Shown piece by piece: positions 11,441 to 22,289 of a DNA stretch of 64,000 nucleotides (position 1 is the stretch's first letter; each line of letters starts with the position of its first letter). Both the position numbers and the translations under genes were made by a program. The DNA is from Isoetes taiwanensis (taxonomy: Eukaryota; Streptophyta; Lycopodiopsida; Isoetales; Isoetaceae). The stretch is taken from NCBI GenBank assembly GCA_021234155.1, contig JAJEKV010000051.1, positions 7,596,761-7,660,760 on the forward strand. The letters are read 5' to 3'. Under the pieces are notes generated by a model that searched no databases, was not told the origin of the DNA, and saw nothing but the letters and a program-made list of their open reading frames with translations.

Positions 11441-12648
11441 ATGAAACCCAATTCCTCTCCCCGTTCACTTTACAAAGTCATTGATGCAGCAAGGAAGAGA
11501 GATCAGAGGCAGAGATTGTATGCAAAGAAGGTAGCAATGAAGAAGAATTCCCCTTCTAAAGATTCGCCTTCAAAGAAGAATAAGAAATTGAGACTGAGTG
11601 ACCGCAGAATAAGAGAAATTTCAGGAGAAATTTTTGAAGTATTCAACCAAATTAGTACAAATGTTGATGACAATGACAAAGGACGTATCCTTGACAGTCT
11701 TCTTTGGAGGGCAAGGGATTTACCAATTGCTTCTATAAAGAAATCTAAGCAGGTTACTATGGCCGAGCAAATGGTGAAGAATTTGAAGGAAACAATGCAA
11801 GAACATAAGTATGAGAGGAATCATGACATGCTTCGTACAAGGAAGTTACCTGAGCCTTCTGTGCAAACGAATGTACAGCCAGTCTGCCTCCAGAATCCTC
11901 TTGTGAATGGCTAGAAAAAGTTGCAGGATTGCCTACTTTCTCCGGTGAAAAGAGAAACCCGCCCACTGTCTTTGGATTCCTTTCTACATGGGAAAGTTAT
12001 TTTGAATTAGTAAAAGCTACAAAAAAACAGAAGTTGCAGGTCATTGACAAATATCTGACAAACATGGCAAGAACATGGTGGCAAGGAAGAAAAAGAATGG
12101 ACCCAAAGATTTTGACATGGAAGAGTTTCAAAGAAGCTTTTGAAGGTTACAATTTGGCAGCTAATTACAATAATGATGTCAAACGAGAATGTGACTTATT
12201 CACGCAAGGCGACAATGAATCAGTTTATCAGTACACATCGAAATTTCAGTATTTGTCCACTCAAATGGATGGGTTAAGTGAGAAGGAATTGTTACATAAA
12301 TATATAGCAGGACTCAAAAATTCCTTGTATGCAGAATTATGCTTTATAGATCCTCAGACTTTGGAAGAAGCAACAAAGAAAGTTATAGCTGCAGAAAGGA
12401 AGTTAAATCCTGATTTTATAAACTGCAGTATATGGGAAGGATACCCTGAGGACAAAGGCAATGACAAGACAAGCACTGAAAAAGCGAGCAATAGCAAGAA
12501 TTTTGATAAGGGAAATAAAAGGTCTCGAGCAAGTGTGGGTGATAATCAAGACCAAGCTCAGAAAACAAAGTGGGATAATCAGTCTGACAGATCTTCATTC
12601 AAGAAAAGTGGGTGTTATTATTGCGGAGGACCACATCTTAAGATAGAC
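11441..12648 (+). pseudogene. LTR-retrotransposon Gag, one frameshift, truncated at the zinc knuckle
   Basis: The gene starts at ATG 11,441 with a lysine- and arginine-rich region, then changes frame by one near 11,885; the shifted frame reads EWLEKVAGLPTFSGEK and continues. The capsid-like retrotransposon Gag domain follows (NMARTWWQGRKRMDP, WKSFKEAFEGY, YTSKFQYLSTQ, LHKYIAGL), then a basic linker and a zinc knuckle CYYCGGPHLKIDC of type CX2CX3HX4C. The last cysteine already falls in the inverted repeat starting at 12,649, so the gene is cut there. Beyond the far repeat, after 16,599, a Gag-like C-terminus (IAEQVAKSPPAKKKQKGTPK, stop) appears, plausibly the missing end. No polymerase is linked to it. 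Confidence 0.85.
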
Positions 12649-12672
12649 TGCCACTTGTTCTGCTATGCTTGA

Positions 12673-13376
12673 TGTAGTGGTGGGGTGTTTATGAATAGTC
12701 ATTGTGATATGGTGGTGCTCGGGGGAGCGGTTCAGGCCCAACGCATCCGGAATTAATATTAGTGATTAATTTGTCAAGGGTAGTCTAGACCTTAAATTAT
12801 GATCTTAAATTATGATGTTTGGGTCGTGGTAGGCAATAAATCCTTTAAGCGAAGAACCATTGGTTATAAAATTAAAAAAATTATGAACGTGGCTGATAAC
12901 GGGTCGCGGACCCTTTCCGCAAAACAGCCCGAGATCATATCAGATCTCCCCGAACTTGGAAAAAATGGCAGATCCGGCCCTGCCAAGGGGCAAATCATTG
13001 ATATTTCTGGCCGAAACCTTGATTCTAATGATTGTTTACCTTTCTAAAGATATTTTGGATTAGAAAAAGGTCATTCCGGAATAGAGAGATCTGTGTTTAT
13101 AAAAGCAACTGTTTCTTTTATTTCTTGCATAGAATCTTCAGTTAAAGTCACTAGCGAAATTATCTGCCTTGCCTGCAGTCAGAGTTGTTGAACTTGTATC
13201 TTAAGTTGAATCTATTGGATGCGGTTGTGGGAGCAAGATAACGATTTCTTGCTGTGATAGCCTGAGCCCGGTTGGGTGGAGAGCATAAGACATGAAGGCT
13301 AGATTTTGTGAATTACTTGCTAATAGATTTCCTTTCTCTGACACTCGTTTTGTAATAAAACCTTGAAGTCGTATCA
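12673..13376 (+). repeat. LTR, plus orientation
   Basis: It begins TGTAGTGGTGGGG and ends GTATCA, a TG...CA unit of 704 bp. Three bases later comes TGGTATCAGAGC. A start at 12,649, also TG, is possible because similarity with the other arm extends that far. Confidence 0.7.
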
Positions 13377-13379
13377 ATT

Positions 13380-13391
13380 TGGTATCAGAGC
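13380..13391 (+). other. primer-binding site for initiator tRNA-Met
   Basis: TGGTATCAGAGC is the common plant LTR-retrotransposon primer-binding site complementary to the 3' end of initiator tRNA-Met. Its place directly after the LTR fixes the LTR orientation as plus. Confidence 0.85.
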
Positions 13392-13623
13392 ATCTTGATT
13401 CTGAAGGCCTCTGGACAATGTCTACCATCGCTTTCCAGCACCTACCTCTACCCAACCAATGCCGCGCATCATGTAGACATAGAGCCATGAAACCCTTACA
13501 GTGTCTCAGATCTTTGCTGAGCTAGGGTATATACTCACCGGCGACACGGAAATTTTGTACATGTCTGTGCCTTCTATTTTGTCCATATCAATTTTAGGAT
13601 ATCTTACCACATCTTCAGGTTGT

Positions 13624-15851
13624 TTAGTGAGCAACGTACTTGAAATTACCCAAGAATTGATAATACAGTCCACTTAAGATAACCTCATGCACTCCAAATT
13701 TTTGCCCCCATCCATCTTTGTATGAATCTTCAAGTGTGCATTTGGGTTCTGTGCATTTGAGGATGTAGAAGTCCACACCCTCTGAATTGTCTACCTCAGC
13801 ATTCACTGCAAAATTGTTACCTACCTCTACCAAATTACTGATCCATTCATTGGCTTGTTCAAGAGTCTCCTTTTTCTTCTCAACTCCTGGTTTTAAGTCA
13901 GTTACCTCCCACTTTCCAAATCTACATGTATTGATGCAGAGTCCCAATTACGATCCATGCAAAATAAGCGTAAACATGATGTGCATCTATGAGCAAGCTG
14001 TTTGGTCTACTCTTGCGATAGGTCCGACGTCTGATGAATCTTCTTTGTGCCTTTAAGTGTTTCAATTTCATATTCTTGCATGTTTGCCACAACAGAGGTT
14101 CAATTTCCCAAAAATATCTTTTTGATCTCATCTGTTTCATCAACCTTGGTAGATCTTGAAATATGTACACGTAAATTTTACAATATCTTTAGCATGCCTC
14201 GGTTGCACACCATTGGGTTTGAGTTGTTCCTTACTTAGCGACCTTTTGATAACAAAGACCACACCATCATGTTCACCTTTACCATGAGTAGTGGCAAAGT
14301 AGTTCCACACTATTTCCTTGCCATTCATTGTGAAGTACACCTAAGAAAAAAAAGCTTTTCTGACTTGAATTGTGATGAGCAGCCCATCACTCCAAACCCA
14401 ATGCTTCTCATACTCTATTTCCTGTTCCTTAAGCCATGCAACATGCTTTTGTAGGCAGTGTTCCACAAATAATGAGTCATGCACTTTATCATCATAAATG
14501 TAAAAGTGAGTCTCTTTTTATGATCTTCCTACCATTGTTGAGTCTATTCCCGATCTGCTCCAATCTTACGTTCTTTTTCTTCTTTGGGCCGGTCTTCTTA
14601 CATACTTGCGAGGAACAGGAATATCAGCACTTTTGTCATGTCTATATGTTATGTGAACAAGTATAGAAACTTGGTCTATATGCCAATGCATTGACTGGGG
14701 GCTCATTCTCGATCTTGATCTTTTGTAATTTTCTGCAAAAAGTCAATAATAGATACAATTGTATCTTAAAAAATGATGACACGCCTTTGTTTAAAAGCGA
14801 TTGGCACCTTGTGTACTATGTAATTGTGTGGAACAAAATCTGATATTACCTCCTTCACATCATCTTGAAACTCTTTGGGACTTCTCTCCTTCTGTACTAA
14901 TTTTAAGACAGGTTTGTACCTCAAAGCCTTTCTTGGATCCCTGAATTCTCTGTCCTGGTCCACAGGATGCTTTTCAAATGTCTTCCAAGTAACTAGTAAT
15001 GAACCCGTGCCATCCATTTCCTGTGGACATTTTCTAATTCTATCCAACCCACATTTTTTACACGCCAACATCAAGCAGTTATGATCAAACCACTCCTCAT
15101 CATCACCTTTCTTTGCGGACCACTTGTCTCCATAAATCAGCGGTGCACTTGATTGTATGCTCCTTATGCACATTAAGGTCGGGGCCACAAATCTCGCAAT
15201 TGTCATGAACTCCACCCGATTTTCTCAGGCTGTTCAATCCCTGCATGATGTATTCAAATTTTAAGTGGTAGATGCAACAGCATGTATGCCTCTCACGTAT
15301 CCTCCTTACAAAACTCAGTTTCAACCTCTCAAAATTCTGCAATGCAATTTTGATATGAGGATTCTCCTCTCTAAACCTGAGGTAGAATTGCAACTGCAGG
15401 GAAATCGTGTGAATGCCAAATAAATGCTACATATAATGAACCCTACAATATAGGATGAATACTTACTTGGCTGATTTCAAGAAGGTGAATTGGATGTTCC
15501 ATCTTTATTCCTGTCTCTGATACATACCTCCTCACGTCTTTCTTGTATGGAGAAACTCTTGTATTTTCTGTCTAGAACTTGAGAACAGCTTCTCTATTGT
15601 AATCTAACATGCTATCCATCCGCTTCCTCCTCCTGAACATTGACCAAGGTCCTTCCCCTTTGTTAGCTTGCACCCTTCTTTGAAAAGCATTTGAAATTGT
15701 TTTTCTGGGGATGCTAAGCAATCTGGCCACTTCTGTTTGCTTCAATGGCTTGACACCATTTGTACCTGCTACTGCCATTATCACTGTAGCTGGCATTGCT
15801 CATAGCCTGGGTATACTGATGATCAGGTACGCCGAAGCGATTGGTAGACAT
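13624..15851 (-). pseudogene. DDE-like transposase-family gene, uncharacterised family, with one intron
   Basis: Probable start at 15,851, 26 nt after a retrotransposon primer-binding site. Blocks down the minus strand: helix-turn-helix (LKQTEVARLLSIPRKTISNA); TRVSPYKKDVRRY; a 73-nt GT-AG intron (15,466-15,394); FREENPHIKI; RERHTCCCIYH; cysteine pairs CEICG and CKKCGLDRIRKCP; then IIDF-AENY (about 14,750), MHWHIDQVSILVHITYRHD, HDSLFVEHC, WSDGCSSQFKS (about 14,380), WNYFATTHGKGEHDG (about 14,280); and a C-terminal region (EGVDFYILKC) to a stop at 13,624. The spaced D, D and HGKGExD blocks look like an RNase H-fold (DDE) core. From memory the same block order occurs in uncharacterised proteins of animals and early plants; I cannot name the family. 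Several frameshifts and stops break this copy. Copy B is at 52,596-54,793. Confidence 0.7.
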
Positions 15852-15877
15852 TGTCCAGAGGCTTTCAGAATCAAGAT

Positions 15878-15889
15878 GCTCTGATACCA
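15878..15889 (-). other. primer-binding site for initiator tRNA-Met, minus orientation
   Basis: The minus strand reads TGGTATCAGAGC, directly inside the right LTR. The leader after it leads in 26 nt to the ATG at 15,851 used by the DDE-like gene. Confidence 0.85.
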
Positions 15890-15892
15890 AAT

Positions 15893-16598
15893 TGATATGA
15901 CTTCAAGGTTTTATTACAAAACGAGTATCAGAGAAAGGAAATCTATTAGCAAGTAATTCACAAAATCCAGTCTTCACGGCTTATGCTCTCCACCCAACTG
16001 GGCTCAGGCTATCACATCAAGAAATCGTTATCTTGCTCCCACAACCGCATCCAATAAATTCAACTTAAGATACAAGTTCAACAACTCTGACTGCAGGCAA
16101 GGCACATAATTTCGCTAATGACTCAACTGAAGATTCTATGCAAGAAATAAGAGAAACAATTGCTTTTATAAACACAGACCTCTCTATTTCCAGAATGACC
16201 TTTTTCTAATCCAAAATATCTTCAGAAAGGTAAACAATCATTAGATTCAAGGTTTCGGCTAGAAATATCAAAGATTTGCCCTTTGGCAGGGCCGGATCTG
16301 CCCTTCTTTCCAAATTCCGGGAGATCTGATATGATCTCGGGCTGTTTCTGCGGAAAGGGTCCACGACCCGTTATCAGCCACGTTCATAATTTTTTTAATT
16401 TTATAACCAATGGTTCTTCGCTTAAAGGATTTATTGCCTACCACGATCCAAACATCATAATTTAAGATCATAATTTAAGGTCTAGACTACCCTTGACAAA
16501 TTAATTACTAATATTAATTCCGGATGCGTTGGGCCTGAACCGCTCCCCCCGAGCACCACCATATCACAATGACTATTCATAAACACCCCACCACTACA
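15893..16598 (-). repeat. LTR, minus orientation
   Basis: On the minus strand it runs from TGTAGTGG (16,598) to a CA at 15,893, 706 bp, and matches the left LTR (704 bp) closely. The bases outside the two LTRs do not form a direct target-site duplication. Confidence 0.7.
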
Positions 16599-16700
16599 TT
16601 CAAGCATAGCAGAACAAGTGGCAAAATCTCCTCCAGCCAAAAAGAAGCAGAAAGGCACCCCTAAGTGAGCCCCTCAGCACGACCCTTTCATAGGGATGGC
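16599..16700 (+). pseudogene. C-terminal end of a Gag-like retroelement frame
   Basis: The plus strand reads SIAEQVAKSPPAKKKQKGTPK and a stop at about 16,670. It is likely the 3' end of the Gag gene interrupted at 12,648. A similar tail is at 3,604. Confidence 0.5.
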
Positions 16701-17495
16701 CAAGTCACAACCTTCATTGCATGACAACATTGTCGCTCACGTAGCACAAGGAGCTCAAAAATGAACTGCATATTTAACCAATATCATATTTGTGGTATTT
16801 TATGCATTAATTTATTGATAGTTGAAAATCAAATGCCATAGTGATATGTCTAAAATGATGGTGGTTTATGTTATTTATGTTGATTATAATGCAATGGTAG
16901 TTTACTAAAACTGATTGTGGTTTGTGACATATTTATTGCATATTGTAGTGGTTTGTTAAAGTTGTAATAGTTTGTTAAGACCATTCTATGAATTCTGATA
17001 TCCAAATGGTTATTAAATCATCGACACAATATCCTAACTTTGTATTTAATCAAAATGATCGTCAACTTAACATTTTGATATTTGTCCTTATGAGTTAACT
17101 TACCTTTTGACATTTACAATTATCTTCCCATTTGAATTCAGTTCCTTTTCTTTTTCCAAGTGCTCCTTAATGTGATGTGGATAATCACATGTGCACACAT
17201 GAAACTCTCATACATAAACAACATTATGTTCGAAGATCACATGATGAGGATTTATGCAAAGAAGGGATATTTGTGTGTATACTTAGATTTGTCAAACGAC
17301 ATTGTCATATTCAATTTGATCATCTGATATTTTACTTTATAATTGTGATCAAGATTATCCATAGATATTTCATTGTATATTTAAGTTCTTATTTTAAGTG
17401 AAATATGCACGTGTGCACATGTGTGTCCTTGCTACTGGATGGCTGAGATTGCTCTATAATCATGGTTCAGTCTCCATCCTTGCTCCGAAAGGACG
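16701..17495. other. AT-rich non-coding stretch
   Basis: No gene or known repeat recognised. It is very well conserved in copy B (55,600-56,400), with only occasional single-base differences. Confidence 0.5.
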
Positions 17496-18005
17496 TATAA
17501 AAATAAATAAATAAATAAATATATTGATTGCGCTCTTTAGGACCCATCATAGAGCGAAAAGAATACAAGCGTCAATCATGTAGATGTTTAAGAATTTCAA
17601 CTTCTCTAAAGAAACAACTTAGTTTGTTAGGTCCAGGAGTAGAGTGTAGAAGTTCAGATAATCAATGTCAAATCATCCCCTTATGTCTGAGTAAAGTGGA
17701 CAGCGCAGAAAAACATGTGACTTGCCTTTAACCTTATCTAAACAATTTGTGCAAACTCGGTCTTCCCTAGGGAACTTTTCCCACCTCCCTATTTCTACCT
17801 TCACCTGATGTGAACTTGTCCTATATTTTGCTATCAAATGCTTGTTATACTTTGATATGGGTTCATTTAGGTAGTTGGAGCTTGTATATGTCAGGGTAAA
17901 AGCACGCTGTGGTGTTCCAATTCGGTTGTCCCCCCTGTCCCCCCAAAATGTGGCGTTGCATCCGCCACTTTTGTGGTATGAAAGTATAATTATGGCACCG
18001 CTCAA
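17496..18005 (-). pseudogene. 3' end of a LINE (non-LTR retrotransposon), truncated
   Basis: The minus-strand frame contains YNKHLIAKYRTSSHQVKVEI, GRWEKFPREDRVCTNCLDKV and HVFLRCPLYSDIR. This is the zinc-binding C-terminal region (C-x2-C...H-x4-C type) typical of LINE ORF2 proteins. About 150 bp after it the strand ends in an (ATTT)n run, the usual 3' tail of RTE-like LINEs. The reverse transcriptase and endonuclease are absent, consistent with 5' truncation. Confidence 0.75.
17503..17522. repeat. (AAAT)n microsatellite, LINE tail
   Basis: Five AAAT-type units in a row. It abuts the 3' end of the LINE fragment and recurs at 56,402 in copy B. Confidence 0.9.
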
Positions 18006-18161
18006 CTGTCGTTATTTAAGAATGGAGTCCCAATTTGTGGGGAAAATTCTAATGTCAAAAACTAAAATTCAAATTCCTATTCTTTGGCCCCTTCCCCGTT
18101 CTTTTGCCTCGTCCCGTTCTTTGGCTCCCTCCCTGCTGCAAAGCTCCAATCCATTGTGGAT

Positions 18162-18903
18162 ATGGATGTCAATGAGGTAATCTGTCCTGGCCAGGCATTT
18201 CAGACATGAGAAAAGCGAAGAAGAACCAAGGAAGAAGAAATGTTGAAGAAAAAGACGCCAGAGGAAAAGAATAAGAGAAGAAAAATTGGAGCTTGCGAGA
18301 CTGGCGTATGATCCGGTTCATCAAGAAGTGCAAAGCGATAGAACGTCGTATTGTCCTTAATTTGCTAACGTCTTTCCATAAACAGACCAAAAGAATTGAG
18401 GATAGCATGAAGAAAGAAATTTTACTTGAGTTTTTGAGGGATAAAACATTGGAAAAATTCATAGGTGAAGAATTAAAAGATTTGGAAGCCAAGAGCATCG
18501 TTATAAGGAGCCTCTAGGACTCCATGCAGACTGTCAAACTCTCTACCAGCAATGAGCGCCTAGCGACCAAGAATAGGCTGCCTTGCAATGTTCAGACCCA
18601 CATAAGTGCGGTCAAACAAGTGACAAAATCAGCCAGTGAGATCTTGGAAAGATATTAGGTGTTCACCCAAGAAACCTGCAAAAGGCAAAGAAAAAGAGGG
18701 AAGAGATCAATTACAATGGTGGGAAATGGGTTTTTTACAAGAGGTCTAAAAGATTCGATGCAATTTCAGATGAACATATAAAAAAGATTCAAACTTTTTG
18801 GATTGAGAACACCAGATGTCTCCTAACACAAGGGATGTTAGAACTAGAAGATTGGAGAGAAATGTAAGAGAAAAACATGCTGCCCACTATCTGGAGGAAT
18901 CAC
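18162..18903 (+). pseudogene. first exon of a second DDE-like transposase-family gene
   Basis: From ATG 18,162 (MDVNEV) the plus strand runs through a lysine-rich coiled segment (MKKEILLEFLRDKTLEKFIG, LKDLEAKSIVI), then a helix-turn-helix (SASEILGVHPRNLQKAKKKR), then GGKWVFYKRSKRFDAISDEH, IQTFWIENT, MSPNTRDVRTRRLERNVRE and HAAHYLEESQ, ending CAG before GTTAGT at 18,904. These blocks line up one for one with the N-terminal half of the gene at 13,624-15,851 (KFWTENTRVSPYKKDVRRY, then intron), and both have an intron close to this point. Several frameshifts are needed. The predicted intron begins exactly where the tandem array begins, and no downstream exon is seen. Confidence 0.6.
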
Positions 18904-19328
18904 AGGTTAGTTTATTTCTGTTATTCATGTTTTCTTAGTTATAGTGCTTAGTGTGGTGGTGTATGTGGTGGTTATTGTATTGTACAGTGATTGTGGTGTC
19001 TTGTATCAAAGATGTGAATTGTGTGTAGTTGACTCTAGTCCGAAATGCAATATTTAATGTTTGGAATATTAGAACATGACAGAATTGAGTATTCCTTTCT
19101 TGGTTGTCTTGTCTGATCTAAAAATATTTGAGAACGACAGATAACTAATTGATCCTAAGAAGTACAAATTTTTGTTGAATAAAGACAAATTTTTGTCTGA
19201 TTCAAGCACAGCTCTGTTGGAAAGTATAATATATTAAAAAAAGGAGCATATCTTACAAAATTTGGCTTTACAAAATTTGGCTTTCCATTGAAAGCTCATT
19301 GCTCCGAAACTAAATTTACATGCATTTC

Positions 19329-19850
19329 CTAAGCGGCGGAAATCTTTGGTATGACAGCTCGACTTCTGGTGCATCCAAGATTATTGTTTTTTACGCACTA
19401 AAGCATCTAAGCTTTTGCATCATCCCAGAATTTAACAGATCAGGTTTGGGATTGCTTCTGCATCCCCCTCGGTGGTAAGAACGCAACCACGCGATGAATT
19501 CCTGCTTTATTCTTGACTTCGAGTGGGCAAGTGATGATAACAAATAAATCGCTGCCTTTGCTGCGTGACATGTAACATAAAGTCATGGACCTTGTCTAAG
19601 AGCTCACTTCCTGTCAATCCGACCCCAAGCATAGCCATTGAAGGCCCAGCATCCAGTCTGCTGTATGGCTTTAGGGTGGATTCGAAATCAGCAAAGAAGG
19701 TGGATTTAGGCATTTTCACCTTCAAAGATTGGTCACGAGCCCTACTTAACATATGCCGAATGCCCTCCTCGCTCACCTGGGGTAGGCCGTAGTGATCTCT
19801 GAACATCCCTACCATTGGCGGAATGAACTTGTTCGTTTAAGAATGAAACG
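19329..19850 (-). CDS. conserved array ORF, unit 1
   Basis: The minus strand encodes MVGMFRDHYGLPQVSEEG, RHMLSRARDQSLKVKMPKST, FFADFESTLKPYSRLDAGPS and LGVGLTGSELLDKVHD, then in clean units HLPALSQQHRELLAGLRSYH, GMQEALANLILLNSG, and a C-terminus PAFPAA before TAG. No family recognised; no transmembrane segment or obvious catalytic motif. The same frame recurs in every unit, with the same stop. Here a frame change lies before the last third. The start is uncertain, because in the best unit the frame opens a few codons upstream at LAFHSQTNKF after a TGA. Confidence 0.5.
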
Positions 19851-21953
19851 CCAAAAATCAGATGTAGGAGCAGGATTAAACCTGGACTTATTTAGATATA
19901 ATAAATCGGGAGAACATTTTAAGATTATATGTCATTTTTAATTCTTCTTGATTCTTATTATCATTTAAATTTAAATTGTTATAAAAGCATAAAATTGCTT
20001 TCTATACTAACTTTTACTCGAATCTATTTAGAATTGGACATTTCAAGAATATAAAATTTTAATTTTCAGTGATTTCTTAACAAATTTAAAATTTGTGAAT
20101 TAGGAATAATTTGTAAATGAAATATGATGGTTTGATAAGTAATTGACTTGAAACTGTACGATAATTTCACATTTACAAACTCTTAGAACTTTAAAAATAT
20201 TTTAAAAAAAGTGTAAGATTAAAATTCTTTAGGAGATAAAGTTTATGTTTTAAAAGCAAATATTAATTAGTTTATTATTGATAAAATTAATTAAAAAAAA
20301 TTGTTCAAATTTTTTTAATTAAAACATAAATGCAATCATTTGATTCATGTCATCTAAACTTATTAACATTTTAATCATATAAAGTTCATCTTAGATGAAA
20401 ATTTAATTTTAAATAGATTAAAGTAATAATTAGTCTAAAAAGTAATTTTAAATTTTAATAACTATCATACTTCTTATCTAAAGATAAATTGAAAATTTTA
20501 TAAAAATCAACAAGAATTAAAAATACATATAATCTTATCATGGCATCCTTGAAGAATATTTATTAGATCTGAATAAGTCCAAGTTTTGTTAAATATGTCA
20601 TGGTTAGTTTATTTCTCTTATTCATGTTTTCTTAGTTATGGTGCTTAGTGTGGTGGTGCATGTGGTGGTTATTGTGTTGTACAGTATTGTGGTGTATTGT
20701 ATGTAGCATATGAATTATGTGTAGTTAACTGGAATGCAATATTTAATGTTTGGAATATTAGAACATGGCAATTGAGTATTCCTTTTTTGGTTGTGTGTAC
20801 AGGTCTAAAAATATTTGAGAATGACGGATAACTAACTGATCCTAAGAAGTACAAATTTTTGTTGAATAAAGACAAATTTTTGTCAGATTCAAGCACAGCT
20901 CTGTTGGAAAGTATAATATATTAAAGAAAGGAGCATATTTTACAAAATTTGGCTTTACAAAATTTGGCTTTCCATTGAAAGCTCTGTACCCGAGAACTAA
21001 ATTTACATGCATTTCCTAAGCGGCGGGGAAATCTACCGATATGGTGGCTCGACTTACGGTGCATCGAAAATTCTTGTTTTTACGCACTAAAGCATCTAAG
21101 CTTTACTGCGGTCATCCCGAATTTAATAGGATCGGGGTTTGCCGATGCTTCCTGCATCCCCTAGTGGTAAGAACGCAACCACCGGTAATTCCGATGTTCT
21201 TTCCGGGCGGGCAAGTGACGGATAAATAAGCAGTTTTGCCTTTGAAGATGTAACGTAAGGTCATGGACCTTGTCTAAGAGCTCACTTCACGTCAATCCGG
21301 CCCCAAGCATAGCCATTGAAGGCCCAACATCCGGTCTGGCTGTATGGCTTTAGGGTGGATTCAAATTAGCAAAGAAGGTGGATTTAGGCATTTCCACCTT
21401 CAAAGATTGGTCACGAGCCCTATTTAACATATGCGAGAATGCCCTCCTAAGCTCACGAGGGTGGTAGGTGGTGATCTCTGAACATCCCTACCGGATTCTT
21501 GGGAATGAACTTGTTCGTTTGAGAATGAAACGCTTAAAAATCGAGGCTAGGGCGGGGATTAAACCTGGACTTATTCAGATATAATAAACCGGGAGAACAT
21601 TTTAAGATTATATGTCATTTTTAATTCTTCTTGATTCTTATAATTTTTATATGTTCTAATTATATAACTTTATCATTTAAACTTAAATTGTTATAAAAGC
21701 ATAAAGTTGCTTTCTATACTAACATTTACGCGAATCTATTTAGAATTAGACATTTCAAGAATATAAAATTTTAATTTTCAGTGATTTCTTAATAAATTTA
21801 AAATTTGTGAATTAGGAATAATTTGTAAATGAAATATGATGGTTTGATAAGTAATTGACTTGAAACTGTACGAGAATTTCACATTTACAAACTCTTAGAA
21901 CTTTAAAAATATTTGAAAAAAAATGTAAGATTAAAATTCCTGCTGTTGCTGAC

Positions 21954-22289
21954 TCAGAGCGGGCAAGTGACAGGTAACAAATAAACTGGCTGCCTTTGCA
22001 GCAGCATATAACATAAGGTCATGACCTTGTCTAAGAGCTTACTTCCTGTCAATCCGACCCCAAGCATACCCATTGAAGGCCCAGCATCCAGTCTGCTGTA
22101 TGGCTTTAGGGTGGATTTGAAATCAGCAAAGAAGGTGGATTTAGGCATTTCCACCTTCAAAGATTGGTCACGAGCCCTATTTAACATATGCCGAATGCCC
22201 TCCTCGCTCATTCGAGGTAGGCCGTAGTGATCTCTGAACATCCCTACCATTGCCGGAATGAACTTGTTCGTTTGAGAATGAAACGCCAA
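21954..22289 (-). pseudogene. conserved array ORF, extra partial copy
   Basis: N-terminal two thirds of the array ORF (AFHSQTNKF to HDL), cut at 21,940 by a direct junction with AT-rich spacer. It belongs to the additional 1.4 kb present in array A but absent from array B. Confidence 0.6.

Larger units (their letters stand above)
12649..13437 (+). repeat. left arm of a 0.79-kb inverted repeat
   Basis: The arm starts TGCCACTTGTTCTGC and ends near ATGTCTACC-ATCGCTT. It is the reverse complement of 15,836-16,623 with only scattered differences. It contains an LTR, a primer-binding site and a short leader, so it is best read as the 5' end of an LTR retrotransposon. Confidence 0.9.
15836..16623 (-). 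repeat. right arm of the 0.79-kb inverted repeat
   Basis: Reverse complement of 12,649-13,437. It points inward, so the two LTR-plus-leader units face each other across 2.4 kb that contain the DDE-like gene. The outermost 24 bases encode the Gag-like residues SIAEQVA on the plus strand, which continue beyond the repeat. Confidence 0.9.

Noticed and set aside
12649-16623. Ordinary DNA transposon with long terminal inverted repeats
   Set aside because: Both arms contain TG...CA LTRs followed by a tRNA primer-binding site, and no direct target-site duplication flanks the outer ends. I report the hybrid reading instead.
19565-19792. Plus-strand open frames recurring in the array units (also 22,021, 60,153, 63,610)
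   Set aside because: They lie antisense to the longer minus-strand ORF, which extends to a shared stop; their conservation follows from it.
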